Shown here in pieces: positions 8,883-17,845 of a stretch of 51,200 bases of DNA. Position numbers and translations under genes: made by a program. The notes below the pieces were generated by a model. The model saw nothing but the letters and a program-made list of their open reading frames with translations, searched no databases and had not been told where the DNA came from. The stretch's first letter is position 1. Every line of letters begins with the position of its first letter. This DNA comes from Deltaproteobacteria bacterium (GTDB lineage: Bacteria; Desulfobacterota; Desulfomonilia; Desulfomonilales; Desulfomonilaceae): positions 1-51,200 of the forward strand of contig VGSG01000020.1 in the NCBI GenBank assembly GCA_016875095.1, in the 5' to 3' direction.

Positions 8883-9458
8883 GTGAGCCGCTACGCACTA
8901 CTCATTGTCGATATGATTAAAGACAATGTTCAAATCGGAGGCAAAGGACCGCTGGACGTGGAAGCCGCAAAGATCATCCCCTCAATTAATCGGCTTTCTG
9001 ACGCATTTCGCCGCACAGGTCAAAAGGTGGTCTTCGCATGCGACAGTTTCATGGAAGGCGATTTCATCTTTGGCGGACGCATGAAACCGCACGCAATCCG
9101 TGGGACCGGCGGAGACCATCCGCTCCCCGAGTTGGGTATGCAGCCCTCAGACCTCTTCCTACCCAAGCGGCGGATGAGCTCGTTCCACAAAACCGACCTT
9201 GATCAGACACTTCGAACCTGGGGCGCCGAGACTGTAGTGGTCTGCGGAATCGTAACCAACGTGTGCGTTCTTCTTACTGCTATGGATGCTATCCAAAACG
9301 ATTTCAAGGCAGTGATCATTCGTGACGCGTGCGCTTGCCACAAGCCTGAAATCCATGAAATGACCTTGGGGCTTTACGACCCCCTGATCCTCTATCCTCT
9401 CATCCGGATCATGACCGCGGATGAAATGGTCACCGAGCTGGACGCGCTCTCGTTATAG
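8883..9458 (+). CDS. isochorismatase-family cysteine hydrolase
   Basis: A 191-residue cytoplasmic hydrolase of the isochorismatase/nicotinamidase fold. The triad is visible: Asp10 (ALLIVDMI), Lys95 (FLPKRRMSSF) and Cys128 (GIVTNVCVLLTAMDA), with the usual cis-peptide region just before the cysteine. I chose the GTG at 8883 because GGAAAGGAT lies six bases upstream; a TTG at 8844 would add 13 residues unlike the family. The substrate cannot be read from sequence; nicotinamidase or another amidase or ureidohydrolase activity are options. It is the last gene before a strong bidirectional terminator. Confidence 0.85.
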   Translation: MSRYALLIVDMIKDNVQIGGKGPLDVEAAKIIPSINRLSDAFRRTGQKVVFACDSFMEGDFIFGGRMKPHAIRGTGGDHPLPELGMQPSDLFLPKRRMSSFHKTDLDQTLRTWGAETVVVCGIVTNVCVLLTAMDAIQNDFKAVIIRDACACHKPEIHEMTLGLYDPLILYPLIRIMTADEMVTELDALSL

Positions 9459-9465
9459 CGAACAG

Positions 9466-9508
9466 AAGCGCCTCTCACACGAAGCCGTAACGGCATGACG
9501 AGGCGCTT
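9466..9508. terminator. bidirectional terminator hairpin
   Basis: AAGCGCCTC pairs with GAGGCGCTT (9-bp stem), with an inner GCCG/CGGC hairpin in the loop. It lies between the convergent isochorismatase-like and msrAB genes. The T-run is short on either side. Confidence 0.6.
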
Positions 9509-9513
9509 TACTC

Positions 9514-10584
9514 CTAGTTTTCAAACAGCTTCGTGTATTGGCCGTAACCTTCCTTCTCCAGGTCCTCCACCGGGATAAAGCGGAGGGCCGCGGAATTCAT
9601 GCAATAGCGGAGACCGGTGGGCTTGGGCCCATCCGGAAAGACGTGCCCAAGATGAGAATCCCCCTGCCGACTTCTCACTTCGGTGCGCCTCGTGAAGAGC
9701 TTTCTGTCTTCCCTTTCCACGATATTTCCCGGTTCCAGCGGTTTGGTGAAGCTGGGCCATCCCGTGCGGGAATCGTACTTATCCAATGAGCTGAAAAGGG
9801 GCTCCCCGGAAACGATATCCACATAGATCCCCGGTTTCTTGTTATCCCAGTGCTCATTTCGGAAAGCCGGTTCAGTCCCGTCTTGCTGCGTCACCTCATA
9901 CTGCAACGGAGTCAGCTTTTTCTTCAGCTCTTCTTTACTCAGCTTCTTATAGTTTGGGTTGTTCGTGGTCTGACTCTTTTCATCCTTGTCTCGGCCCCAT
10001 ACCTTTTCCAAATACTGATCGCGACCGGAATTATACCGGTAGAATTTGTATCGGATCGCGTTCTTCTTGTAATAATCCTGATGATACTCTTCGGCCTTGT
10101 AAAACGGACCGGCTGCCAGGATTTCCGTCATGATCGGTTTGTTGTATCTTCCTGATTTGCCGAGTTCCGCCTTTGACTTCTCCGCCAGTCGTTTTTGGTC
10201 GTCATCATGGTAGAAAATCGCGGATCGGTATTGCGCTCCCCTGTCCACGAACTGTCCCCCGGAGTCCGTCGGATCTATTTGCCTCCAAAAGACCTCCAGT
10301 AGTCGTTCATAGGATATCTTGGACGGATCGTAGGTGACTTCTATCACTTCCACGTGGCCTTTCTTCGCGTAATCCTCATACGTGGGGTTTTGACCGCCGC
10401 CTCCCGCGTAACCCGACACTACGTCAATGACGCCGTCGAGTTTTTCAAAGGCCGATTCCATACACCAGAAACATCCACCGGCAAAAGTAGCTTTTTGAGA
10501 TCGCGACTGAGCGGTCGCGATCACTGCCAGAACCGCCAGGACACTCAAGCTTACAAGCAATATTTTCATCAATAATGTCATCAT
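9514..10584 (-). CDS. msrAB: membrane-anchored/exported MsrA-MsrB fusion
   Basis: Methionine sulfoxide reductase fusion of 356 residues that repairs both S- and R-sulfoxides of methionine. An N-terminal hydrophobic segment (about 4-24) should export or anchor it, placing the enzyme in the periplasm. The MsrA domain starts with the catalytic GCFWC (Cys38, Cys41) and ends near residue 200. The MsrB domain runs from about 215 ([12 protein letters not shown]) to the end, with RTGWPSF, SHLGHVF and the catalytic cysteine in [11 protein letters not shown]. The structural zinc CxxC pairs of some MsrBs are absent. I start at the ATG at 10584, behind a GAGG site, rather than the upstream 10629 codon. 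The gene ends at the bidirectional terminator. Confidence 0.93.
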   Translation of the reverse strand: MMTLLMKILLVSLSVLAVLAVIATAQSRSQKATFAGGCFWCMESAFEKLDGVIDVVSGYAGGGGQNPTYEDYAKKGHVEVIEVTYDPSKISYERLLEVFWRQIDPTDSGGQFVDRGAQYRSAIFYHDDDQKRLAEKSKAELGKSGRYNKPIMTEILAAGPFYKAEEYHQDYYKKNAIRYKFYRYNSGRDQYLEKVWGRDKDEKSQTTNNPNYKKLSKEELKKKLTPLQYEVTQQDGTEPAFRNEHWDNKKPGIYVDIVSGEPLFSSLDKYDSRTGWPSFTKPLEPGNIVEREDRKLFTRRTEVRSRQGDSHLGHVFPDGPKPTGLRYCMNSAALRFIPVEDLEKEGYGQYTKLFEN

Positions 10585-10635
10585 GGCTGTAACCTCAGTC
10601 TCAGTTTCATTCCGGTCGGATTTCTCCACAATTGT

Positions 10636-11709
10636 TCAAATCCAATGCGCATAGGCCGCTGGGCCCGGCGCCTTCTCCTTTTCATTCAGAGCAATTGCCG
10701 CCCTATAGGGCCAATACGGATCTCGCAGCATTTGACGGGCGAGGAGCGCTAGGTCCGCTTGCTCTTTGCGGATAATTTCGTCAGCCTGCTTCGGTTCGGT
10801 TATGAGACCCACCGCGGCCGTGGCGATCCCGGCCTGCTTACGGATGGCTTCCGAAAACGGAACCTGCCACCCTGGAGCAAAGGGGTAATTCTTATGATCC
10901 GGGGCGCCGAACCCTGAGCTGCAATCGATCATGTCAGCTCCTCGTTCTTTCAACTTCTTTGACAACTCTATGGCTTCCTGGATCGTCCAGCCTCCTTCCA
11001 CCCAATCCGAGCATGACAAGCGCACCGAGAATGGTAGCCTTTCGGGCCACGTTTCCCGCATTGCAGAGAAGGTCTCCAACACGAATCGGATCCGATTCTC
11101 AAAACTGCCGCCGTACTCATCGGTTCGGTGGTTCGACAACGGAGAATAAAAGCTGTGGCACAGATACCCGTGCGCCGCGTGCAGTTCCAGCCATTGGTAA
11201 CCGGCTTCCAGCGCGCGTTTGGTTGCGTCCCGGAACGCTTGCTGGACCCTGGCTATGTCGTTGTGGTCCATTTCCTTGGGCACACGCCACAGCTTATGAC
11301 CGAAAGCCAACGGGCTCGGCGCGATGATCTCCCAGCCGCTCTCTTCATCCGCCAGCGATTGATCGCCTTCCCACGGCCTCGCGGCGCTTCCTTTTCGACC
11401 CGCATGAGCAAGCTGAATGCCCGGAACCGCTCCGTGCTCTTTGACAAATTTCGTGATCCGCTTCAAAGGCTCGATTTGTTCGTCAGACCACAGGCCCGCG
11501 TCTTGCGGAGATATCCGGCCGCGGGGCTCCACAGCAGTGGCCTCAGCGATGACCAGGCCTGCGCCACCGATTGCACGCGACCCCAAGTGCACCAAATGCC
11601 AATCGTTTGCCATGCCGTCATGAGAACTGTATTGGCACATGGGCGAAACCCCGATCCGGTTTCGTAGTGTTACATCCTTGATTTTCAACGTATCGAAAAG
11701 ACTTGGCAT
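10636..11709 (-). CDS. NADH:flavin oxidoreductase, class III old yellow enzyme
   Basis: A 357-residue FMN-dependent ene-reductase of the YqjM/XenA type, a TIM barrel. The class III signature SPMCQYS with Cys25 is present, as is the substrate-binding pair in ELHAAHGYL and the FMN-phosphate region AVGLITEPKQADEII. The substrates are activated C=C bonds such as enones and maleimides; the physiological one is unknown. The ATG at 11709 is preceded by AAGGAAAAG; an upstream extension to 11904 has no family support. It follows tRNA-Ser on the same strand and precedes msrAB; both reductases may help with electrophile and oxidant stress, which is inference. Confidence 0.92.
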   Translation of the reverse strand: MPSLFDTLKIKDVTLRNRIGVSPMCQYSSHDGMANDWHLVHLGSRAIGGAGLVIAEATAVEPRGRISPQDAGLWSDEQIEPLKRITKFVKEHGAVPGIQLAHAGRKGSAARPWEGDQSLADEESGWEIIAPSPLAFGHKLWRVPKEMDHNDIARVQQAFRDATKRALEAGYQWLELHAAHGYLCHSFYSPLSNHRTDEYGGSFENRIRFVLETFSAMRETWPERLPFSVRLSCSDWVEGGWTIQEAIELSKKLKERGADMIDCSSGFGAPDHKNYPFAPGWQVPFSEAIRKQAGIATAAVGLITEPKQADEIIRKEQADLALLARQMLRDPYWPYRAAIALNEKEKAPGPAAYAHWI

Positions 11710-11954
11710 ATTCTTTTCCTTCGTGACATTGATTCGCCCCGGAGCGGGCCTTGGCCGTATCGCCGAGTTTCCTCCGGGACACCACCATTTATGAGAATAA
11801 TGATGCTCGCGCCGCGGCAAAGTTGCATGGCCGGTTGTGCTTTCGTATTCGATGGGGACTGTGTCACGGGCACGTGGAGACGACGAGGCGAGCTTTACTC
11901 TCAAGGCGGTTTAGATAACGGGGAGAAATGGCTGAAAACGATGTTGCGGAGGTT

Positions 11955-12044
11955 TGGCGGAGAGAGAGGGATTCGAACCCCCGGTACCAACGTGGGTACA
12001 GTTGATTTCGAGTCAACCCCCTTCGACCTCTCGGGCATCTCTCC
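11955..12044 (-). tRNA. tRNA-Ser (anticodon CGA)
   Basis: On the minus strand a 90-nt class II tRNA folds: acceptor GGAGAGA/TCTCTCC, D-arm, anticodon stem GTTGA/TCAAC around loop CTCGAAA with anticodon CGA (reads UCG), a long variable arm (GTACCCACGTTGGTAC) and a T-arm with GGTTCGAATC. Discriminator G and a genome-encoded CCA are present (11955-11958). Confidence 0.96.
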
Positions 12045-12055
12045 GCGTTGGTGGG

Positions 12056-12523
12056 TCAGCGCTTGTTTGCTCGGACATTCCGATAAAATTCTTGTAATAA
12101 CGCGGCGCTCTCTTCTTCCAAGACACCGGAAACCACTTCCAGTTCGTGGTTAATCCTGGGGTCATGGGAGAAATCGAACAGGCTCCCAACCGCGCCCCAT
12201 CGAAGGTCTCGAGCGCCGAAGACGAGTCGCCTTATCCGAGCCAGCACCAGCGCTGCCATGCACATGATGCACGGTTCCAATGTAACATAGATGGTTGCCT
12301 CCGGCAATCGCCAATCACCCGCTTGGCGGGCGGCTTCTCGCAAGGCAATGAGCTCGCCGTGAGCAGTAGGGTCTTGGTCGGCTTCGACTCGGTTGTAGCC
12401 CCGTCCGATGACCACGCCATTGCGAACGATCACGGCGCCGACCGGGGTTTCGCCCTCCGCGGCTGCCCTGCGGGCCAGTTCCAGAGCTAATAACATGAAT
12501 TGGTAGTCGGATTTGTCGGTCAC
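12056..12523 (-). CDS. tadA: tRNA-specific adenosine deaminase TadA
   Basis: A 155-residue zinc deaminase that converts A34 to inosine in tRNA-Arg(ACG). It shows the CDA-fold motifs His55-Gly-Glu57 (AHGEL; the usual motif is HAE, and the catalytic Glu is kept) and PCIMC with Cys84 and Cys87. The C-terminal helix ALLQEFYR is typical. I choose the GTG at 12523 (VTDKSDYQFM): an upstream ATG at 12589 would read into the palindromic repeat and add non-family residues, although no strong ribosome-binding site precedes the GTG. It lies directly upstream of tRNA-Ser on the same strand with only 11 bp between them. Confidence 0.92.
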   Translation of the reverse strand: MTDKSDYQFMLLALELARRAAAEGETPVGAVIVRNGVVIGRGYNRVEADQDPTAHGELIALREAARQAGDWRLPEATIYVTLEPCIMCMAALVLARIRRLVFGARDLRWGAVGSLFDFSHDPRINHELEVVSGVLEEESAALLQEFYRNVRANKR

Positions 12524-12563
12524 GCGGGAATATCCGTATTCGGGGCCATCTGTTTGGGAGGAT

Positions 12564-12622
12564 GGTGGGACAGGCATTCTGCCTGTCATTTCTTAATAGA
12601 CAGGCGTGACGCCTGTCCCACC
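12564..12622. repeat. nested palindromic REP-like element
   Basis: GGTGGGACAGGC at the left end is exactly inverted at the right end (GCCTGTCCCACC). Each half is itself a hairpin (ACAGGC-ATTCT-GCCTGT and ACAGGCG-TGA-CGCCTGT) separated by a short AT-rich spacer. This is the form of an interspersed extragenic palindromic repeat. Confidence 0.75.
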
Positions 12623-12730
12623 GGAGCCATCAACACGCCACCGTATTTGGACACCGGAACACTTGGTCGTAAGCTGCGAGAAGGTTTCCCCGGCCACTTC
12701 TTCACAAGCTCCCATGTCTTGCGGCCGCTT

Positions 12731-13948
12731 CTAGTCTTTTTGCAGGATCTTTGCCACCGGCGGCGCATTGAGGCGTTCGTAGATCGGTTCAGCTCCGAGC
12801 AGGGGCCGAGCGTAATTCTTGAACGCGACGGTCACGTCATTCGCGCCCTCGATGAAATCGTCGGGCATGGATTTCGTCTCTTTGGCCACAGCCTCCAGCG
12901 GGCTTACATTGTATCTCACGCTGTAGTCGCCTGTCCGTTCTATGGTTATTGACCCGTCCACCCGATGCCATGCTGCTATCTGCACCGCTCGTTCGCCCAC
13001 TTCCCGCGCTTCGTTCGCATCCACTTCGCTAACGCATCCGAGGAAGGATCTTTGCAAATACCCGAACGTGTCCGACCGAACTCGCTTTATCTTCAGCCTC
13101 TGTTTCACGAGATCCATCAACGCGTCACCGAGAGACGTAGTCCCTGAAAGCTGGATATTGCCGTGAGAATCTCGCTCGACTCGCTCAACGAGACCCGCGA
13201 TCACCGGTTTGTCTTCCGCATCCCGGATGCCTTCGGAGACCGCGACCACGCAGCGTCCATACTTAGCGTAAGCCTGATCGACACTGCCGACGAACTCTTC
13301 ATGATCGAAAGGCCGCTCCGGCAAGTAAATGAGATGCGGCCCATCGTCAGGGAACTTGCGGGCAAATACCGACGCGGCGGTGAGGAATCCCGCGTGGCGA
13401 CCCATAACCACACCGATGTACACGCCCGGGAGCGACCGATTATCCAGATTCACGCCCATGAAAGCCTGAGCAACAAATTTGGCCGCAGAGCCGTATCCGG
13501 GGCAATGGTCCGTAATCTTCAGGTCATTGTCGATTGTCTTGGGAATGTGCATGACCCGCATTTCGTACCCGGCTTCCGCAGCAAACTTGTTGACAATTCT
13601 GCATGTTTCGGCCGAATCGTTCCCGCCGACATAGAAGAAGTAGTTCACGCCGTGAGCCTTGCACACGTCGAATATCCGTTTGCAGTACTCTTCGTCAGGT
13701 TTGTCCCGGGTGCTCCGAATGGCCGCTCCGGGAGTTCTGGCCACCAGTTCCAGGTTATGGGTCGTTGCTTCGGATAGATTGATGAGCGCTTCTTCCACCA
13801 ACCCTTGCACGCCTCGGAAAGCGCCGTAGAACTGCGTAATATGCGGATATTGACGAGCCTGAACCACCGCGCCGACCAGCGACTGATTGATGACCGCAGT
13901 GGGACCTCCACCCATCGCAATGATTGCCTTGCCCGTTAATTTATCCAT
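12731..13948 (-). CDS. pfp: 6-phosphofructokinase, probably pyrophosphate-dependent
   Basis: A 405-residue phosphofructokinase. The N-terminal GGGPTAVIN phosphate loop, VGGNDSAET (the GGDGS/GGDDS position), MHIPKTIDNDL with the catalytic Asp pair, and VVMGRHAGFL are all present. PKTIDND with Lys, rather than the PGTIDND of ATP enzymes, together with the non-GGDGS loop points to use of pyrophosphate, making the step reversible for glycolysis and gluconeogenesis. The phosphoryl donor should be tested. A clear GAGGAGCGGACT ribosome-binding region precedes the ATG. The gene is transcribed away from the DUF6178-like gene across a 170-bp divergent region. Confidence 0.88.
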   Translation of the reverse strand: MDKLTGKAIIAMGGGPTAVINQSLVGAVVQARQYPHITQFYGAFRGVQGLVEEALINLSEATTHNLELVARTPGAAIRSTRDKPDEEYCKRIFDVCKAHGVNYFFYVGGNDSAETCRIVNKFAAEAGYEMRVMHIPKTIDNDLKITDHCPGYGSAAKFVAQAFMGVNLDNRSLPGVYIGVVMGRHAGFLTAASVFARKFPDDGPHLIYLPERPFDHEEFVGSVDQAYAKYGRCVVAVSEGIRDAEDKPVIAGLVERVERDSHGNIQLSGTTSLGDALMDLVKQRLKIKRVRSDTFGYLQRSFLGCVSEVDANEAREVGERAVQIAAWHRVDGSITIERTGDYSVRYNVSPLEAVAKETKSMPDDFIEGANDVTVAFKNYARPLLGAEPIYERLNAPPVAKILQKD

Positions 13949-14118
13949 AGTCCGCTCCTCGGATTAGCGTCACATGGTCTTTGGGAGCCTGTACGGAATC
14001 GCCTTTCTCGCCAACACGCCGTCGCGCGCGGCGCCAAACCCCCGGGGCCCTTATAGTTCGTGGCTTAGCCCCCCGGCACGTGTTGATTTCTCGGCTGTAA
14101 AATGAATAAACTATCATC

Positions 14119-15441
14119 ATGGATCGACCACGGTCAACCGAAGAAGCGCTGCGTGTTGTGGAGGCTTTTGACGCTCTCCCGCTGAAGAGGCGGACCGAGA
14201 TATTCCGGACCCTCTCCCCCGCGGCAAAAGAGACCCTGCTTGGGGCCGTTTCACGTCCCGGTGATCTGACCCGGGGCCTTTCTGAAGAGGAGATGTACTA
14301 TACGATCAAGGTCTTGGGTGAAGAGAGCGCCCCGCACCTTGTGGCCGCAACAACCGGCAGGCAGTTGCGGCGCCTCCTCGATCTGGAACTGTGGAAGAAA
14401 GACATGTTCGACCCGTGGGCCTCGGCCAAGTGGCTGGAACTTATCGCGAAAACTAGTGAGGAGAAAATCCTCCAGTTCGTACAGACCTGCGACCCGGAAC
14501 TCCTCGTCACTTCGTTACATCCCTTTGTCACCGTCTTTACCAGGAACCCGGATATCGACCTGACTGAGGAACGGGACACCTTGCCGTGGTTTACGCTGGA
14601 TGATCTGTTCTTTGTCAAATTTCGGATTCCCAGCTCCGAAGATGTTATCAAGGGTTTCCTTGAGACTGTTTTCGGTTGGAATCCGCATTATTACATGGGG
14701 CTCATGGAGCAATTGGCTCGTGGCGTGCCCACCGAGCATCAGGAAATGGCCGCGAAATGGCGCAGGGCTCGCCTGTCCGAGCACGGGTTTCCTGATTTCG
14801 ATGATGCCATGCAGGTGTATCAGTACCTTCACAAAAGCGCAGTCGCTCTGACTCCTCCTGAGATGCCTCCACCGCCCGCCGAAGATCGCGAGCCCACTGG
14901 GGTCCTCGATTACCCGCTGAAGCTTATCAATGAGGATGACTTGCTCAAGAAGAGCCTCGATCTGATTGACGATGCGGATGAACGCGATCGTCTGGCGGCT
15001 GAGCTGGCGCATCTGGGGAACAAGGTCATGGTTGCCGACGCGCGTGATCCGGGCTCTATGGAGGACTTGCGCCGGAGCCTACAAAAGGTCGGCGGCTATA
15101 TTAACCTGGCTTTGGAGGATATGTGCGGCGATCAGGTGGAGCAAGCGGTTGACGTGCTACGGGCAAACCATATGGAGATGCTCTTCCGTCGCGGCTTCAG
15201 CTTGATCTTGGACCTTCGCAAGGATGCGCAGAAACTGGTCCGAGAATCCGAGGGCGGCGTTGATAATCTCGGCCATCCTTTGGCCGGTCTGCTCCACGGG
15301 CTCTTTCAAAAGAGGCCGATCTTTGCTCTCAATGTGGTGGACGGTCGGGAACCGCGGGACTTCCAGGGCATCGACGATCTGAACTCGATTCGACAATACA
15401 TGGATCGCCAAGCCATCGAAGAACGCTGGGAACCGATATAG
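14119..15441 (+). CDS. DUF6178-like protein
   Basis: A 440-residue soluble, largely helical protein that resembles the deltaproteobacterial DUF6178 family (EEMYYTIKVLGEE, FGWNPHYYMGLMEQL, WRRARLSEHGFPDFDDAMQVY). No catalytic motif, signal peptide or membrane segment is visible and no function is known to me. The ATG has no clear Shine-Dalgarno sequence. It is read convergently with the deaminase/metallopeptidase operon. The family assignment is from memory of the pattern and should be confirmed by a profile search. Confidence 0.65.
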   Translation: MDRPRSTEEALRVVEAFDALPLKRRTEIFRTLSPAAKETLLGAVSRPGDLTRGLSEEEMYYTIKVLGEESAPHLVAATTGRQLRRLLDLELWKKDMFDPWASAKWLELIAKTSEEKILQFVQTCDPELLVTSLHPFVTVFTRNPDIDLTEERDTLPWFTLDDLFFVKFRIPSSEDVIKGFLETVFGWNPHYYMGLMEQLARGVPTEHQEMAAKWRRARLSEHGFPDFDDAMQVYQYLHKSAVALTPPEMPPPPAEDREPTGVLDYPLKLINEDDLLKKSLDLIDDADERDRLAAELAHLGNKVMVADARDPGSMEDLRRSLQKVGGYINLALEDMCGDQVEQAVDVLRANHMEMLFRRGFSLILDLRKDAQKLVRESEGGVDNLGHPLAGLLHGLFQKRPIFALNVVDGREPRDFQGIDDLNSIRQYMDRQAIEERWEPI

Positions 15442-15520
15442 GACGGCACACGAAACATGTGTACCCTGTGAAGGTCGGGCCGGAAGTGCGTTCGTGTAGG
15501 GGCGCACGGCTGAGGGTGTG

Positions 15521-16141
15521 TCAAGTTCCAGGCTCTTCAGTCTTGCGGGCAAGACGCCTGGCTATCTCGTCCGGTTCTATTGTGCCACGTTCGGGCTTTC
15601 TTTTGCCGATAAAGGAACTCCTATCCACATCTTTGGAAGCTCCAGTTGCCATTTCATGGATAAAGATCTGACAAATCGTGAGCCCTGGTTGGACCCTGAT
15701 GGGGATCTCACCAACGTTAGAAAGCTCAAGAGTAAGACATCCCGTAAAGCCTGGATGAACCCCGGTTGCGGTCGCAATGATCAGTCCATGGCGGCCCCAT
15801 GAGGATCTTCCGATGACGTAGGCTGCACGATCTGCTGGCAGACGAATCCATTCCAAGGTAACCCCAAGCACAAATGCCTTCGGGTGGAGAACAAACGACT
15901 CGTCGAACGGCACGTAATGGAACTTGCTGAGTTTGGCCTCGGTTGGTTTCTCTTCGCTTTTCGCATATACGTCAATAAGAGGAATGCGACTTTGGCGGGA
16001 GGTCGAGAACCAACGGCCCAACCTTAGGTCTATGGACGCGGCACCGTATTCGAGTTTAGGCTTGGGTGTAATAACTAACGGATCTTCCCGGTCCGGCGGG
16101 TTCTCCAACTCGTGCTCTACTTGGTCAGCCTTCAAGATCAT
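15521..16141 (-). CDS. dCTP deaminase/dUTPase-fold protein
   Basis: A 206-residue protein of the dCTP deaminase/dUTPase superfamily, last gene of a five-gene minus-strand operon. Family landmarks: ASIDLRLG near 35-42, FVLHPKAFVLGVTLEWIRLPAD (83-104), the nucleotide-binding GRSSWGR (111-117) and HPGFTGCLTLELSN with Glu139 at the catalytic glutamate position. The residues expected for deamination of dCTP are therefore present; whether the product is dUTP or dUMP cannot be read. The tail (about 165-206) is charged and longer than in housekeeping Dcd. The start overlaps the upstream 107-residue gene by 17 bases, so translation is coupled. Its operon setting, rather than a housekeeping one, suggests a specialised nucleotide-pool role. 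Confidence 0.85.
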   Translation of the reverse strand: MILKADQVEHELENPPDREDPLVITPKPKLEYGAASIDLRLGRWFSTSRQSRIPLIDVYAKSEEKPTEAKLSKFHYVPFDESFVLHPKAFVLGVTLEWIRLPADRAAYVIGRSSWGRHGLIIATATGVHPGFTGCLTLELSNVGEIPIRVQPGLTICQIFIHEMATGASKDVDRSSFIGKRKPERGTIEPDEIARRLARKTEEPGT

Positions 16142-16448
16142 GGCTATTTTTCAACCGTTCATGGAATTCAGAGACTTCCATGCTTTTCAGCACCAGATCC
16201 GCGAGAATATTATACCTGCTCTCTGGTTTGATCTGTTGAGAGTCCTTCCAAAGGTCCTTATCTTGATAGCACTTCCATCCTGCATTGAGAATATCCACCA
16301 GCGGGTAAGGTTCCGGCGTTGGAATGACCCATGATTTGAAATAAGAGCAAATGCGGGAAACCTGAAATTCGTTCCGCATGGGAACCAATCTAGTATCCGC
16401 GCATTCCCAGGCCAATCTGATTAACTCGGGGATCAGGGAAGCTGACAC
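16125..16448 (-). CDS. hypothetical 107-residue protein of deaminase operon
   Basis: A small soluble, mixed-helical protein with no recognised domain (aromatic-rich core WECADTRLVP, YFKSWVIPTPEPYPLVDIL, WKCYQDKDLW). It starts with GTG 12 bases after the metallopeptidase stop and its end overlaps the deaminase start by 17 bases. That tight packing is the main evidence that it is a real gene. The ribosome-binding signal is weak (GGATACG). Function unknown; it may be a partner of one of its neighbours. Confidence 0.6.
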   Translation of the reverse strand: MSASLIPELIRLAWECADTRLVPMRNEFQVSRICSYFKSWVIPTPEPYPLVDILNAGWKCYQDKDLWKDSQQIKPESRYNILADLVLKSMEVSEFHERLKNSHDLEG

Positions 16449-16460
16449 CGTATCCGCAAC

Positions 16461-17384
16461 TTAAAGGAGTAGTTTCGACGCTTTTTCGTCCGGTTCATCC
16501 TGTTGAATGAAAGCCGATTGGAATCCGACCGGGACCGATATTCCACGCGCCTCGGCTGCTTTGCCGAGATAGCACACTCGCTGTTTGATGTTAGGGTAAT
16601 TGGTGCTACGCGATCCTGCTCTGCCAGGAGAAATAAGATACGTGAAAGCGTACAGATATGATTCCGCAAAAAGTCTCAATCCGAAGAAATCACAGAAAAT
16701 CTCCTCGGTTTGTAACAGCGCCCAAGTATACGCGAGCATCAAAGTTGTCCGTGCAGACTTCCCGTCCCGTGGGTCTTCGACTTGGATGTGCGGAAATACC
16801 TCTTCGTAATCTTTCCTCCTCGAAGTGCTCAATTCATGCAAAACGCCTTCTTCGATTCGTTCCTTAAATTCCTGGGACAATCCTCGATTTACCCAGACTG
16901 AATGCCCCAGCTCGTGTCCGGCCAAAGGAACCAGCAGCGGATTCGACGACTCTGGAGCCGGCAAACCGATAAGAACAAAGCCAGGTAATGAGCCTATGGG
17001 GCGATAGACGAAGGGTGAATACTCCCATTCCGACGATACGATCAATTTCGAGTTGGGTTCCAGTGTACTTTGAGCAAGCCGCAGAAGAGGGGAGTACGCC
17101 TCGAAAGCATTGCGGACATTTGTCGAGCGGAGTATGAAACCCAGAAGGGGGACGTAGGCGTGAAGCTCGTCAAGGGACCTGCTGCACGCCTCGTTAATGG
17201 CATCCACTGGTGCGTCGGGTTGTAACTTGTTGAGGACCGAATGACGACGGCGGAGCTCGCTTGCCAATAGCTCCAGTGCATCTCGCGGCTGGGTGTAGGG
17301 GAACTCAGATTGTTTCAGTCGCTCTATCTCATCAACAACCGCAGAAATTCGCTTCTTGGCATGGTCTGTCGTGAACACCTTCAC
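16461..17384 (-). CDS. HELGH metallopeptidase-like protein
   Basis: A 307-residue protein with a zinc-metallopeptidase signature: LAGHELGHSVW at 155-164 gives HExxH at 157-161, and a downstream helix with EEIFCDFFG at 227-235 supplies a glutamate that could be the third ligand, as in gluzincins. The N-terminal 110 residues are helical and charged. No signal peptide or membrane helix is present, so it should be cytoplasmic. The HELGH motif recalls ImmA/IrrE peptidases, but the rest does not match them. Its start overlaps the stop of the upstream helical gene by 4 bases (translational coupling). The codons look visibly more AT-rich than those of the flanking housekeeping genes. The substrate is unknown; protease function is inferred from motif only. 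Confidence 0.65.
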   Translation of the reverse strand: MKVFTTDHAKKRISAVVDEIERLKQSEFPYTQPRDALELLASELRRRHSVLNKLQPDAPVDAINEACSRSLDELHAYVPLLGFILRSTNVRNAFEAYSPLLRLAQSTLEPNSKLIVSSEWEYSPFVYRPIGSLPGFVLIGLPAPESSNPLLVPLAGHELGHSVWVNRGLSQEFKERIEEGVLHELSTSRRKDYEEVFPHIQVEDPRDGKSARTTLMLAYTWALLQTEEIFCDFFGLRLFAESYLYAFTYLISPGRAGSRSTNYPNIKQRVCYLGKAAEARGISVPVGFQSAFIQQDEPDEKASKLLL

Positions 17385-17833
17385 CGCCGGAACGGATGTG
17401 ATGGCCTCAGGTCACTGAGTGAGTTGCGGTAGGCCGCGGCCTCTCTTGAAAGGGCCAAACAGAAAGCGCGTGCTTCTTTGAGTTCCGTAAGGTTCTTCGT
17501 GGGATCCTCGCTTGACAACACTTGAGAAATCTTCTCGGCCCTAAGAAGCAGATCGTCCACCTTTTCCAGCGTTTCGGTAGTGCCTGCCTGCGCCAGAGCC
17601 TCACCAAGGACTGTAAGAGTGGCCGGGTCCATCAGAGAGCGCGGAGTACCATTAGGTTTATCTACCGATTTGGTTAGCCGATCAGCTAATTTTCGCATTG
17701 CTTTCAAGTCCTTGCCGCTGTTCGATAAAAGATTGTCAATATCTATTGCGGCTTCCACTGCAAGAAAGGGAAGGTCGGCGTCAAGGACACGAAGCTCTTG
17801 AGTTTCTTCCTCTCGTGCTAATGCCTGCGACAT
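17381..17833 (-). CDS. hypothetical helical protein of deaminase operon
   Basis: A 150-residue, acidic, all-helical protein with no motif I recognise; heptad-like leucines suggest helix bundles or coiled coils (AVEAAIDIDNLLSN, TLEKVDDLLLRAEKIS). The ATG is preceded by a strong AGGGGGA site nine bases upstream, and the stop overlaps the metallopeptidase start by 4 bases. It therefore probably forms a complex with, or regulates, the metallopeptidase-like protein; that is inference from gene structure. Confidence 0.65.
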   Translation of the reverse strand: MSQALAREEETQELRVLDADLPFLAVEAAIDIDNLLSNSGKDLKAMRKLADRLTKSVDKPNGTPRSLMDPATLTVLGEALAQAGTTETLEKVDDLLLRAEKISQVLSSEDPTKNLTELKEARAFCLALSREAAAYRNSLSDLRPSHPFRR

Positions 17834-17845
17834 AGCTTATTCCCC

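Noticed and set aside
12056-12120. HGE instead of HAE in TadA as an inactivating change
   Set aside because: The zinc His and catalytic Glu are kept; the middle residue is not catalytic.
13099-13114. parS-like half site TGTTTCACG
   Set aside because: The other half does not match the 16-base parS palindrome and it lies inside the phosphofructokinase gene.
13163-13777. 204-residue plus-strand open frame
   Set aside because: Antisense to the well-supported phosphofructokinase gene.
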